Shown one piece after another: positions 41,632 to 50,620 of a stretch of DNA of 64,000 nt. Made by a program: the position numbers and the translations under genes. Every line of letters begins with the position of its first letter. Position 1 is the first letter of the stretch. Source of the stretch: JABFRZ01 sp964631945 (GTDB taxonomy: Bacteria; Planctomycetota; UBA1135; GCA-002686595); assembly GCA_964631945.1 (NCBI GenBank), contig CAZWAY010000029.1, forward strand, positions 5,752 to 69,751, written 5' to 3'. The notes below the pieces were generated by a model, which did no database searches, had not been told where the DNA came from, and saw only the letters and a program-made list of their open reading frames with translations.

Positions 41632-43152
41632 CTACAGCCCGGCGAACTTCTTGATGTCCTTCTCGTTCTTGATGAGCTCCTTCTGGAGCCCCTCGATCGC
41701 GTCGGCCAGCTTCTTGGCCTTGTCCTTGTCCTCGGACTTCAGCGCCGCCTTGAAGGCCGCGTGCTTCTCCCGCAGCTTCTTGTCGCCGTCCGCGCCGTCC
41801 AGCAGGAAGGAGACCACCAGCCCGGTCTCCTGATACAGGCGCTCGGAGTTCTCCAGGTCGTTGAGGTCGATCCCGAACGCGAACACGTCCTCGAGCTTGT
41901 GCAACGTGCCGGCCTTCTTCAGCTCGCCGAAGGCGAACTCGCGCAGCTCCCAGGGGTTGCCGCCGTCGCCGGGGTCGGGGATCTTGCCGAAGCGCTCGGC
42001 ATAGGCAGCCGCACCGTAGCGCATCCAGCGCGGGATCTTCTTCTCGGCCCAGAAGGCGCCCGGGTTGGGCGGCGTCCCGCCGCTGGTGGCGGCGGCGACC
42101 TGCTCGCTGATGGCCAGCCAGGACGGATCGATGGCGTCCACGAAGCTCTGCGCCGCGGCCCAGCGCGACCAGGGCGGGCCCCACATCTTGAGCTTCGCGT
42201 CCTTGCGGTCCCAGTAGGTGACGCCACATCCGAGGTACTGCGGCGGATTCGGCGGCAGCACGGTCGGATCGAAGAAGAGGTCGGCGAAGTACCCGCCGCG
42301 CACCGAGGAAAAGCCCTCGCTCTCGGGCAGGAGCGGCGGCTGACCGCCAGCGGCCTGGTTGTACTGGTCCAGGCTGTTCAGCACGACGAACATCGGCTTC
42401 CTGGCGGGCTGCAGCCCGAACAGGCGCACGAGATCCGGATAGGTCTGGTCGGCGTACCAGGTGGCGCGGTTCGCGCCGTCCCAGTCGCAGGTCGCCCAGC
42501 AGACGAAGTGCTCGCCCTCCTTCTGCCAGGGCTGGTTGATCTGCGAGTGGAACTCGTCCGCCTTGGCCATGTCGAGCCACTGGTCGCCGCACTTCCACAG
42601 GCCGGCCGCCCACTGGGCCTTGTCGGCCGGCGCGATCCAGCTCGAGTCGTCGACGCGGTACTCGTAGCCCGCGGCCTTCCACTCCTCGATCTGCTTGGCG
42701 CGCGCGACCTCGACCGGGTTGACGTACTTGCCCTTCGCGTCCTTGGTCCAGCCCATGTTGAGGTAGGGCAGATCGCCCTCGGGCACCCACTCGTCCTTGT
42801 AGCGGACGAGGCCCTTTTCCTTCATCTTCGAGGTCTCTTCGCGCCGGTACTTGGAGAGCTCGGCGTAGCTCTCGAACCACTTGTTGTCGTAGAAGTGGTG
42901 GCGCAGGGCCTTGTGGGCTTCCTCGTGCTTGGGGTCGACCTCGACGATCTTCTTGTAGGCCTTCTTGGCGGCGTCGTCCTTGCTCTCGGCCGAGAACGCC
43001 TTGGCGACCTCGAGCAGCTTGGCGACGTCGTTGCCGGCCGCGGCGATCTTCGCATCGACCTCGGCGTCGCCCGCTTCCTGGAGCAGGGCCACGGTCGGCG
43101 CACAGGACACGGCGGGACTGGGAAGGACGCTCAACAAGAACGCGACGATCAT
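41632..43152 (-). CDS. Secreted protein of unknown function with TPR-like N-terminus
   Basis: A 506-residue protein with a short signal peptide (MIVAFLLSVLPSPAVSCAP). Residues about 25-95 look like one or two TPR-like helical repeats (AKKAYKKIVEVDPKHEEAHKAL). The centre is rich in Trp and aromatic residues (WAAGLWKCGDQWLDMA, FVCWATCDWDGANRATWYADQ) and holds MRYGAAAYAERF, which resembles the helix of peptidase-MA-like domains but has no HExxH motif. The C-terminal 60 residues are Lys/Glu-rich. Possibly an inactive gluzincin-like protein; otherwise unknown. A TAGTCT -10-like hexamer lies at 43206-43211 on the minus strand. Confidence 0.75.
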   Translation of the reverse strand: MIVAFLLSVLPSPAVSCAPTVALLQEAGDAEVDAKIAAAGNDVAKLLEVAKAFSAESKDDAAKKAYKKIVEVDPKHEEAHKALRHHFYDNKWFESYAELSKYRREETSKMKEKGLVRYKDEWVPEGDLPYLNMGWTKDAKGKYVNPVEVARAKQIEEWKAAGYEYRVDDSSWIAPADKAQWAAGLWKCGDQWLDMAKADEFHSQINQPWQKEGEHFVCWATCDWDGANRATWYADQTYPDLVRLFGLQPARKPMFVVLNSLDQYNQAAGGQPPLLPESEGFSSVRGGYFADLFFDPTVLPPNPPQYLGCGVTYWDRKDAKLKMWGPPWSRWAAAQSFVDAIDPSWLAISEQVAAATSGGTPPNPGAFWAEKKIPRWMRYGAAAYAERFGKIPDPGDGGNPWELREFAFGELKKAGTLHKLEDVFAFGIDLNDLENSERLYQETGLVVSFLLDGADGDKKLREKHAAFKAALKSEDKDKAKKLADAIEGLQKELIKNEKDIKKFAGL

Positions 43153-43328
43153 GGCGATGGAGTCCGGTGGAGGCGGGTAGCAGGGTCGTCCTGGAACCGG
43201 CCACTAGACTATTCGCCGCGGGCCTCCGCGCGAAGGTGTTGCCCTCCGGGAGCGCGAAAGGATCAGGAAAAGGACGGCCTTACGCCGGGAGAACGGGGCT
43301 GCCCGCGGGAGCCGAGAATCGAGCGGCT

Positions 43329-43730
43329 CTAGCGCGGGTCCGCGTCGGCCTGGTCCTCGGACAAGGCCTCCGAGAGACGCTGCACCAGGACCTCGAGCAC
43401 GCCCTGCACCTTGCGCGAGAGCGGGCCGAAGGCGAAGCCGGCCTCGGGTGCGCCCGAGGCGGTCTTGCGCACCCACACGAAGCGACCCCCGACCTCCAGG
43501 CTCGCGCCCAGCTCGAGCCAGCGCGGGAACTCGATGCACACTCTCTCGATCAGGCCGACGTCCACGCCGGGCTTGAAGCGCACGCGCATGCCCGAGCTCG
43601 AGATGTCGAGCAGGCACCCGGAATGGCCGTCCCCCGCCAGGACGTCGAGTCGGTAGGCAACACGCTGACGCGTGGCGGCGCGGCGCTCGCTGACCGCCGA
43701 AGTCCGGGGGGGCTGCATGCTGGAGCCCAT
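43329..43730 (-). CDS. PilZ-domain protein (probable c-di-GMP receptor)
   Basis: A 133-residue protein with the PilZ signature: RxxxR in TRQRVAYR and the D/NxSxxG motif DISSSGMRV, then the beta-barrel strands. Both c-di-GMP-binding motifs are intact, so cyclic di-GMP binding is likely. I chose the ATG at 43730; a start at 43790 would add 20 non-conserved residues. It lies back to back with a hybrid histidine kinase (119-bp gap). Confidence 0.88.
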   Translation of the reverse strand: MGSSMQPPRTSAVSERRAATRQRVAYRLDVLAGDGHSGCLLDISSSGMRVRFKPGVDVGLIERVCIEFPRWLELGASLEVGGRFVWVRKTASGAPEAGFAFGPLSRKVQGVLEVLVQRLSEALSEDQADADPR

Positions 43731-43849
43731 CGGAAGGCGAGCGGACGATTCCTGAGCCCGAGGTCGGCAAAGAGCCCGGCCCACCCGCAAGCCAGCTCCT
43801 GGACTCTGCCCTTCATCGCTGGACGCGGAACATCCGATCAGGGAGGCGC

Positions 43850-46174
43850 TTGCCCCCCTCGCCCCCTGCCCCCCTGCCGGCTTCCGACGAGCGTCCGACG
43901 AGCAAGGCCACCGGCGCGCGCTCGTCCAAGACGCACTTCACGCTGCGCAGGAAGCTCACCGTGTCCCTCATGTCGGTGGGACTCGCGAGCCTGTGCGTCG
44001 CGGCGCTCACCTACTCGGCGGGTGACCTGTGGAACCTGCGCTCGACCCTGAAGGAGCGCTGCGTGTGGCGCTCCGACGCGATCGCACAGCGCTGGGAAAC
44101 GCCGGGCAACGATCCGACCCAGGACGGCACCTGGAGCCAGGAACTGGCCAACGACGAGACGATCCGCGCCGCGCGTCTCTACGACCCGCAGAACAAGGTC
44201 ATCGCCAGCTACAACCGGGACGACCGCGAGGGCACGCTCCTCGCGCGCTTCCTGCACCCCTCGGCGCGCATCGAGGTCTTCCGCGCCGGCCGCGCGCTGG
44301 GCACGGTCGAGGTCACGGCCGCGGCCGAGCCGCTGTTCGCGCGCCTGCGCATCCACGCCAGCATCTTCCTGGCCCTGGCCGGGGTCTCGGCCCTGATCAC
44401 GCTGGCCCTGGGGCGGCGCATCCACCACCGCTTCTCGGACCAGCTGCTGGACCTCGCGCACGCGGCCAACGCCATCTCGAAGCGCAAGGACTATTCGATC
44501 CGTGCCGTGCGCCGCTCGGACGACGAGATCGGGATCCTGGTGGACACCTTCAACCACATGATCACGCAAATCGAGATGCGCGATCAGCAGCTCAAGGCCG
44601 AGGTCAAGCGGGCCGAGGCCGCGCGCGTGGCCAAGTCGCAGTTCCTCGCGACCATGAGCCACGAGATCCGCACGCCGATCAACGGAGTGCTGGGCATGAC
44701 GCAGCTCCTGCTCGACACCTCGCTGTCGCTCGAGCAGACCGAGTTCGCGCGCACGATCCACAAGTCGGCCGAGGGCCTGCTCTCGGTCATCAACGACATC
44801 CTCGACTTCTCCAAGGGCGAGGCCGGGCGCTACGAGATCGAGCGCATCCCGTTCTCGCCCGCCAAGGTCGTGCACGAGTGCCTGGACACGGTCTCGATCG
44901 TGGCGGCCGAGAAGAAGCTCGAGCTGTGCCTGGAGATCGACGAACGTCTGCCGAGCTCGCTCGAGGGCGATCCCTCGCGCCTGCGCCAGGTGCTGCTCAA
45001 CCTGCTCAGCAACGCGCTCAAGTTCACCGCCAAGGGCGAGATCGTGCTGCGCATCCAGCTCGAGGACATGGCCAACGAGCGCGTGCGCATCCGCTTCGAG
45101 GTGCAGGACACCGGCATCGGCATCCCCCAGGACCGCATCGACCGCCTGTTCCAGTCCTTCTCGCAGGTGGATGCCTCGCGCACGCGCAAGTACGGCGGCA
45201 CGGGACTCGGCCTGGCGATCTCCAAGCAGATCGTGGAAGCCATGGGCGGCACCATGTTCGTCAAGACCGAGGAGGGCGTGGGCTCGACCTTCGGCCTCAA
45301 GCTGCAGCTCCCGATCGAGGTCACGCCCCAGGAAGTGGAGAGCGTGGCCGCGCCGCGCTCGCTGCGCGTGCTGGTGGCCGATCCCAGCCCGACCAGCAGC
45401 GCGGCCCTGGCGAAGCTGCTGCAGGAGGGCAACTTCGTGGAGGTCACGCCCGATGCCCCGGGAGCGCGCATGCTGCTCCTGGAGGGCGCCAACGCCCAGC
45501 GGCCCTTCGACCTGATGCTGGTGGACCTGCGCCTGGCCGGCGCCTTCGAGGCGCTCGAGATCATCGGAGCCGAAAAGCTCGGCACGGCCCCGATGGTGGT
45601 GCTGGCGCCGGTCAACCAGCTCTCGGCCGCGGCCAACGTCAAGTGGGCCGGACGCAAGGCGGCCCTGGCCAAGCCGGTCAAGCGCAGCGAGCTCTTCTGG
45701 TGCATCGCCGAGCTCCTGCGCGGCCCGCTGCCGAGCCGCGCCGACCCCGAGCTCGCCGACGACCCGAAGCCTTCCATGCGCCCCGACCTGTGCGTGCTCG
45801 TGGCCGAGGACCATCCGGTCAACCAGCGCATCACCACGCGCTTCCTCGAGAAGCTCGGGATCGCCTGGGAGGTCGCCGCCAACGGCGAGGAGGCCCTGGA
45901 AGCCCTGAAGCGGCGCGACTTCGACCTGGTGCTGATGGACGTGCAGATGCCCGTCATGGACGGGCTCGAGGCCACGCTCGCTATCCGCAAGTTCGAGGGC
46001 CTGCGCGGCACGCACGTGCCGATCGTGGCGCTGACGGCCAACGTCCTCGAGGAGCACCGCAAGGAGGCCCAGCAGGCCGGCTTCGACGACTACCTGCCCA
46101 AGCCGGTCAAGCTCGAGGAGCTGCGCGCCAAGATCCACAAGTGGATCCACGAGAGCACGCCGGCCGCGGTCTAG
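43850..46174 (+). CDS. Membrane hybrid sensor histidine kinase with two receiver domains
   Basis: A 774-residue protein: transmembrane helix (about 34-57), periplasmic sensor loop of about 110 residues, second helix (about 168-187), HAMP (about 188-245), HisKA with H271 in MSHEIRTPING, HATPase (N-box NLLSNALKF, DTGIGIP, GGTGLGLAI), then two receiver domains. REC1 (about 505-625) has an Asp at 559 (VDLRLA) but an altered acidic pocket (ADPSPT); REC2 (about 645-760) is standard with AEDHPVN, D697 (LMDVQMP) and KPVK. Start is TTG with GGGAGG 3 bp upstream. No Hpt domain is encoded here, so the phosphorelay partner is elsewhere. Confidence 0.92.
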   Translation: MPPSPPAPLPASDERPTSKATGARSSKTHFTLRRKLTVSLMSVGLASLCVAALTYSAGDLWNLRSTLKERCVWRSDAIAQRWETPGNDPTQDGTWSQELANDETIRAARLYDPQNKVIASYNRDDREGTLLARFLHPSARIEVFRAGRALGTVEVTAAAEPLFARLRIHASIFLALAGVSALITLALGRRIHHRFSDQLLDLAHAANAISKRKDYSIRAVRRSDDEIGILVDTFNHMITQIEMRDQQLKAEVKRAEAARVAKSQFLATMSHEIRTPINGVLGMTQLLLDTSLSLEQTEFARTIHKSAEGLLSVINDILDFSKGEAGRYEIERIPFSPAKVVHECLDTVSIVAAEKKLELCLEIDERLPSSLEGDPSRLRQVLLNLLSNALKFTAKGEIVLRIQLEDMANERVRIRFEVQDTGIGIPQDRIDRLFQSFSQVDASRTRKYGGTGLGLAISKQIVEAMGGTMFVKTEEGVGSTFGLKLQLPIEVTPQEVESVAAPRSLRVLVADPSPTSSAALAKLLQEGNFVEVTPDAPGARMLLLEGANAQRPFDLMLVDLRLAGAFEALEIIGAEKLGTAPMVVLAPVNQLSAAANVKWAGRKAALAKPVKRSELFWCIAELLRGPLPSRADPELADDPKPSMRPDLCVLVAEDHPVNQRITTRFLEKLGIAWEVAANGEEALEALKRRDFDLVLMDVQMPVMDGLEATLAIRKFEGLRGTHVPIVALTANVLEEHRKEAQQAGFDDYLPKPVKLEELRAKIHKWIHESTPAAV

Positions 46175-46183
46175 TACCGGGAG

Positions 46184-47644
46184 CTACCAGCGGAAATCCA
46201 CGGCCGCGGCCTCGGCCTGCAGCCGGCGCGCGAGCCGCCGCGCCGCCCCGAGGCCGAGGTACGGGACCTCGAAGCGCAGCCCCGCGCCCGCCGCGCCAGC
46301 CGTGTCGATCGAGACGCGCGCCATCCGCGCGCGCCGGTCGAAGGGCGTGCGCGCCAGACGCACGGTCTGGATCTTCTCGAAGCGCACGCAGGCCAGGCGC
46401 CGGGCGAACAAGCCGTCGCGCAGGAAGACCGCGCGCGCGCCGAGCGCCCAACCGAGCTCACGCGCGCGCCGCCGGGCGAACACGAGCGCCAGCGCCAGGC
46501 CGAGCACCGAGGCGGCCAGCCCCAGCCACCACGCCACGAAGCCCAGCCCGAGCGCGAGCGCCTGCAGGCGCAGCGTCCAGCGCCAGAACAGACGCCGCCA
46601 CGCGCGTGGGTGCACCGCGCACCACGACGCGCCCTCGAAGCTCGCCTCCGGCTGCACCTCGGCCAGGATCGCGGGCAGTTCGCTGCGCCGGCACGACGGC
46701 ACGAGCCACTTGCGCGTCACCTGCGACTCGCGCGTCGAATCGGCCCCGGCGCTGAGCGCGCGCAGCGAGACGCGCGCGAACAGCCGCTGCGCCAGACCCT
46801 GCCGCACGTCCAGGAACTGCACGCGCGAGCGCGGCAGGGAGGCGCTCTGGCGCGTCAAGAGCCCGCAGGTCGTGCGCAGGTCCTCGCCCTGACGCTGGAT
46901 GCGGAAGCCGTGCAGCGTGAGGACGGCCCACAGCATCGAGCCCAGCTGCAACAGGCCGAGGACGAGGAGCGCGAGCACGAGCCAGCTCCACGCGCCGAGC
47001 GCTCCGGCCTCGCGCGAGACCAGCTCGAACCCGACGTCGAAGTGCTGCTCGAGCCGTTCCCGCGGCACGAGCTCGCGCAACGCCACCAGCACGCCGCCGG
47101 CCAGCACCAGCCCGCGCTGCGACAGCAACCCGAACAACAGCACATCGCCCACCGACATGCGGAAGAAGGGCTGCTCGCGCGCGAAGGCGTCGTCGGCCGA
47201 ACGCTCCGGCCGGGAGGCGCCGAAGACGCGCGTGCGCAGCTCGGCCAGCTGCGCGCTCGTGATCACGCGGAACACGGCTTCCGGCTCGCTGCCCGCGGCC
47301 GTCTCGAGGCGCACCTCGACCACGCCCAGCAGGCGGTGCAGCGGCCCCTGCACGGTGTCGAGGTTCTGGATGCGCGCGTAGGGCACGTGGCGCACGCCGC
47401 GCACCAGCAGCCCCGAGCGGATCACCAGCTGCTCCGGCCCGAAGGCGTAGCGGAAGGTGACGTAACGGATCAGGGCCTCGATCACCGGCGGCAGCAGCAG
47501 CAGCAGGTACCACAGTTCCTCCGAGCGCGCCGCGAAGAACAACGCCGTCACGATCCACAGCGCGAAGGACGCGAAGCGCCGACCCACGTCGAACAGCAGC
47601 GTGGCCGGGTGCAGCCGCCGCGCGTCCCCGAGCTCAGGCTCCAT
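46184..47644 (-). CDS. YdbT-like membrane protein with bacterial PH domains
   Basis: A 486-residue protein with two to three bPH2 (YdbS/YdbT-type) domains, each marked by a pattern of hydrophobic pair, then IRSGLLVRGVRHVPYARIQNLDTVQGPLH (about 75-105) or related (VRFEKIQTVRLAR near the C-terminus), separated by pairs of transmembrane helices. In Bacillus the YdbS-YdbT pair gives resistance to the antimicrobial amylocyclicin, so a role in membrane stress is possible. The ATG at 47644 overlaps the upstream ydbS-like gene by 11 bp. Converges with the histidine kinase (9-bp gap). Confidence 0.85.
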   Translation of the reverse strand: MEPELGDARRLHPATLLFDVGRRFASFALWIVTALFFAARSEELWYLLLLLPPVIEALIRYVTFRYAFGPEQLVIRSGLLVRGVRHVPYARIQNLDTVQGPLHRLLGVVEVRLETAAGSEPEAVFRVITSAQLAELRTRVFGASRPERSADDAFAREQPFFRMSVGDVLLFGLLSQRGLVLAGGVLVALRELVPRERLEQHFDVGFELVSREAGALGAWSWLVLALLVLGLLQLGSMLWAVLTLHGFRIQRQGEDLRTTCGLLTRQSASLPRSRVQFLDVRQGLAQRLFARVSLRALSAGADSTRESQVTRKWLVPSCRRSELPAILAEVQPEASFEGASWCAVHPRAWRRLFWRWTLRLQALALGLGFVAWWLGLAASVLGLALALVFARRRARELGWALGARAVFLRDGLFARRLACVRFEKIQTVRLARTPFDRRARMARVSIDTAGAAGAGLRFEVPYLGLGAARRLARRLQAEAAAVDFRW

Positions 47645-48260
47645 GCGCGGCTCCAGGATCCGCCCGCGGATCTGCGCCCGCTTCGGTGCCGGCCGCGCTT
47701 CCGGCGCGCGGCTCCGCCGCCAGCAGGATGTCGCGCAGCGCCAGCGCCGTGGCGTGCTCGAGGCCGTCCAGACGCACCTCGCTGTCCTGGTGCCCGGCCG
47801 TGTGCAGCACCAGCGTGGCCAGGCCGAAGCGGCGCCCGAGCGGGCCGCGCTCGACATCGGTGTGCTGCACGCGCGCGCGCGGCACGCTGATCCAGTGCCG
47901 GAACCACACCCCGCGCCGGACCTCGAGCCCGATGGAGGACAGACGCCAGCGCGTGTGCGCGTACTTGAGCGGCGGATAGAACCAGGCCGAGAGCCCGGCC
48001 AGCGTGACCAGCGCGGCGATCCCCCCCGCCGCCAGCGCCAGGCGAGCGGGCGGCGCTGCGGCCGCGAGCACCAGCCACGCGAGCACCAGCAGTCCCGCGA
48101 AGAGCAGGACGCCCGCGAAGATCCCGCTCGCGAGGCGCGAGCACGGCACGAAGCGCGCGTCCAGGCGCCGCGCGCGGCCGTCGGCCAGGGCCGCGCCCGG
48201 TTGCAGGCCGTGCTCCTCGGACGGCTCGAACTCGGACGACGGGGGCGGCGGAGGGAACAC
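47634..48260 (-). CDS. YdbS-like bacterial PH-domain membrane protein
   Basis: A 208-residue protein with two transmembrane helices (about 44-65 and 70-92) and one bPH2 domain (SIGLEVRRGVWFRHWISVPRARVQHTDVERGPLGRRFG). Such proteins occur as a pair with a YdbT protein. It starts 4 bp after hemH stops, so hemH, this gene and the next form an operon. Residues 1-20 are Pro/Glu-rich. Confidence 0.85.
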   Translation of the reverse strand: MFPPPPPSSEFEPSEEHGLQPGAALADGRARRLDARFVPCSRLASGIFAGVLLFAGLLVLAWLVLAAAAPPARLALAAGGIAALVTLAGLSAWFYPPLKYAHTRWRLSSIGLEVRRGVWFRHWISVPRARVQHTDVERGPLGRRFGLATLVLHTAGHQDSEVRLDGLEHATALALRDILLAAEPRAGSAAGTEAGADPRADPGAAHGA

Positions 48261-48264
48261 GGGC

Positions 48265-49239
48265 CTAGCTCGCGGCCGCGCGCACCAGCGCCGCGCCGGC
48301 GCGGATCCACTCGGGTTGGTCGTTGAGGCAGGGCACGAGCACCAGCTCCGCGCCGCGCGCGGGCAAGGTTTCCGGCAGGCGCAGCCCGAGTTCCTCCAGC
48401 GTCTCCAGGCAGTCGGCGGTGAAGCTCGGAGCCGCCACCAGCACGCGCCCGCGCGCCGCCAGCGCCGGCACGACCTCGGCCGTGTCGGGCTCGAGCCAGG
48501 GCTCGCGCCCGAAACGCGACTGGTAGGCGAGGGTCCAGGCCCCGGCCGCGAGCCCGAGCGCGCGCGCCAGCGCGTGCGCGGTGGCCTCGCAGTGAGCGCG
48601 GTACGGATCGCCGGCCTCGACGTAGCGCAGCGGATAGCCGTGGAAGCTCAGCACCACGTGCGGCAGCGGCTCGTCCCCCGCCGTCTCGCGCACGCGCCGC
48701 GCCAGCGCGGCCACGAAGCCCGGTTCGGCGAAGTACGGCGGCACGCACAGCAGCGCGGGCGCGGGCGCGAGCGTGGCGAGCACGCGCGCGACCTCGCGCT
48801 CGACCGTGACCGTGCTGGCGTTGCTGGCCTGGGGGAAGGCCGTGAACAGCACCACGCGCCGGCAGCCACGCGCCACCAGCGCGCGCAGGCCCGCGGCGAT
48901 CGAGGGCTCGCCGTAGCGCATCGCCAGCTCGACCTGGAAGCCGGCCCCGAGCTCGCGCGCGAGCCCGGCCACGAAGCGGCGCGAGTACACGATCAGCGGC
49001 GAGCCCTCGGCGCCCCAGATGCGCCGGTAGAGCGCCGCACTCTTCGGCGCGCGCCGCGGCAGCACGATGGCCTTGCGCACGAACCACCACAAGAGTGGGT
49101 TCGTGTCCACCACCAGCGGATCCCCCAGGAACTCGTCCAGGAAGGCCCGCACCGCGGGCGTGGTGGGCGCCGAGGGCGAGCCCAGGTTCACGTACAGCAC
49201 GCCGGTGGGCGGCGCGCTCGGGCCGGGGTTCGCGCTCAT
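48265..49239 (-). CDS. hemH: Ferrochelatase
   Basis: A 324-residue enzyme inserting Fe2+ into protoporphyrin IX (or coproporphyrin III, depending on the pathway). Family features: GVLYVNLGSPSAPTT at the N-terminus, FLGDPLVVDTNPLLWW, FPQASNAST, the catalytic His200 in LSFHGYP, and FTADCLETLEE with the metal-site glutamate. It is divergent from hemA with only 130 bp between them, and each has a TANNCT element. Confidence 0.93.
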   Translation of the reverse strand: MSANPGPSAPPTGVLYVNLGSPSAPTTPAVRAFLDEFLGDPLVVDTNPLLWWFVRKAIVLPRRAPKSAALYRRIWGAEGSPLIVYSRRFVAGLARELGAGFQVELAMRYGEPSIAAGLRALVARGCRRVVLFTAFPQASNASTVTVEREVARVLATLAPAPALLCVPPYFAEPGFVAALARRVRETAGDEPLPHVVLSFHGYPLRYVEAGDPYRAHCEATAHALARALGLAAGAWTLAYQSRFGREPWLEPDTAEVVPALAARGRVLVAAPSFTADCLETLEELGLRLPETLPARGAELVLVPCLNDQPEWIRAGAALVRAAAS

Positions 49240-49251
49240 GCGGTGCGCTCA

Positions 49252-49257
49252 AGCCTA
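49252..49257 (-). promoter_or_regulatory. -10 element TAGGCT for hemH
   Basis: Minus-strand CCCTAGGCT, 12 bp before the hemH ATG (49239). Mirror arrangement with the hemA element on the plus strand. Confidence 0.45.
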
Positions 49258-49352
49258 GGGTTCGCGCGCTCCGATGGAATGCCCTTCGGGCGCGGGCCCT
49301 CGCCCTCGCCGCGCGCGTGACACGCCCGTGACACCCGCGCCCCGCTTGCCCC

Positions 49353-49358
49353 TATCCT
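49353..49358 (+). promoter_or_regulatory. -10 element TATCCT for hemA
   Basis: CCCCTATCCT ends 11 bp before the hemA ATG (49370) without a strong Shine-Dalgarno sequence. Drives the hemA-hemCD-hemB-hemL unit. Confidence 0.5.
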
Positions 49359-49369
49359 CTCCGATCCAG

Positions 49370-50620
49370 ATGGAACGCGTGGCCATCGCGGGGCTCTCCC
49401 TCCACCAGACCGACGTCGAGGGACTCGAGCGCGTGAAGCGCGCCCTGGCCGCGCTCGAACAGCCGCCGGCCAAGGCGCTGGCCGACCACCTGGGGGCCTC
49501 GGAGGCCGTGCTGCTCTCGACCTGCAACCGCCTCGAGTTCGTGTTCGCGCGCGAGAACGGGCACGCGCCCGCGCGCGAGGACCGCGCGGCGCTGGTGGCG
49601 GTGCTCGGCCTCGCTCCGGCGGACGCCGAGCGCCTGTTCCTGCACACGGGACGGGCCGCGGCGCGGCACCTGTTCCGCGTGGCCGCCTCGCTCGACTCGC
49701 TGGTCCTGGGCGAGGACCAGATCCTCGCGCAGGTGCGCGCGGCCCACGCCGAGGCCCAGGCCGTCGGCCTGACCGGGCGCATGCTCGGCACGCTGTTCGA
49801 AGAAGCCGTCCAGCTCGGCAAGCGCGTGCGCACGCACACCGATCTCGCGCGCCATCCGGTCTCGGTCGTGAGCCTGGGCGTGGCCTTCCTGCTCGAGCGC
49901 CTGGAGGGCCTCCCCGCCGCGCGCATCGCCGTGATCGGCGCCGGCGCGACCGGGGCCCACGCGGCGCGCGTGCTGGCGGCCGCCGGGCGCACGCCGAGCT
50001 TCGTGGTCAACCGCTCGCGCGCGCGCGCCCAGGCGCTGGCGGACGAGCTGGGCGCGCGCGTCCTGGAGCTGGAGGCGCTGCGCGCGGGAGCCGAACCGCT
50101 CGACGCGCTGGTCTCGGCCACCAGCGCGGCGACGCCCGTGCTCGACGCCGCGGCGCTGCGACGCCTGGCCGCGCGCACGCCGGGAGGCCGGCCGCTCGTG
50201 GCCGCGGACCTCGCGCTGCCGCGCGACCTCGAACCGTGCGACGACCCGCGCCTGGCCGTGATCGACCTCGAGACGCTGCGCACGCGGGCCGAGGAGAACC
50301 GCCAGAAGCGCGCCGCCGCCGCGGCCCAGGCCGAGCTGCTGGTCGAGGAGCAGCTGGCGCACCTCTTCCGCGAGCGCGGGGTCGAGGCCGTGACGGGTTC
50401 CTACTCGGCCGTGGCCCAGCGCGCGCGCGAGGCCTTCGAGCTCGAGCTCACGCGCCTCGGCGAGGGACGCCTGGCGCACCTCTCCCAGCGCGACCGCCAG
50501 GCGGTCGAGCGCTGGGCGCGCACGGCCTTCGGACGCATCGCGCACGTGCCCTTCCGGGCGCTCAAGGACCTGGCGCGCACCGATTCCCTGCCGCAGGCCG
50601 AATGGGAGGGCCTGGAGTGA
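49370..50620 (+). CDS. hemA: Glutamyl-tRNA reductase
   Basis: A 416-residue enzyme for the first step of C5-pathway tetrapyrrole synthesis (Glu-tRNA to glutamate-1-semialdehyde). It has GLSLHQTDVEGLERV (equivalent to GLNHKTAP), catalytic Cys52 in STCNRLEF, GEDQILAQVRAA, the NADPH-binding IAVIGAGATGAHAARVL and the C-terminal dimerisation helix. Start at the ATG of MERVAIAGL; upstream codons are not family-like. Its stop overlaps the next start by 4 bp (GTGA). Confidence 0.95.
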   Translation: MERVAIAGLSLHQTDVEGLERVKRALAALEQPPAKALADHLGASEAVLLSTCNRLEFVFARENGHAPAREDRAALVAVLGLAPADAERLFLHTGRAAARHLFRVAASLDSLVLGEDQILAQVRAAHAEAQAVGLTGRMLGTLFEEAVQLGKRVRTHTDLARHPVSVVSLGVAFLLERLEGLPAARIAVIGAGATGAHAARVLAAAGRTPSFVVNRSRARAQALADELGARVLELEALRAGAEPLDALVSATSAATPVLDAAALRRLAARTPGGRPLVAADLALPRDLEPCDDPRLAVIDLETLRTRAEENRQKRAAAAAQAELLVEEQLAHLFRERGVEAVTGSYSAVAQRAREAFELELTRLGEGRLAHLSQRDRQAVERWARTAFGRIAHVPFRALKDLARTDSLPQAEWEGLE

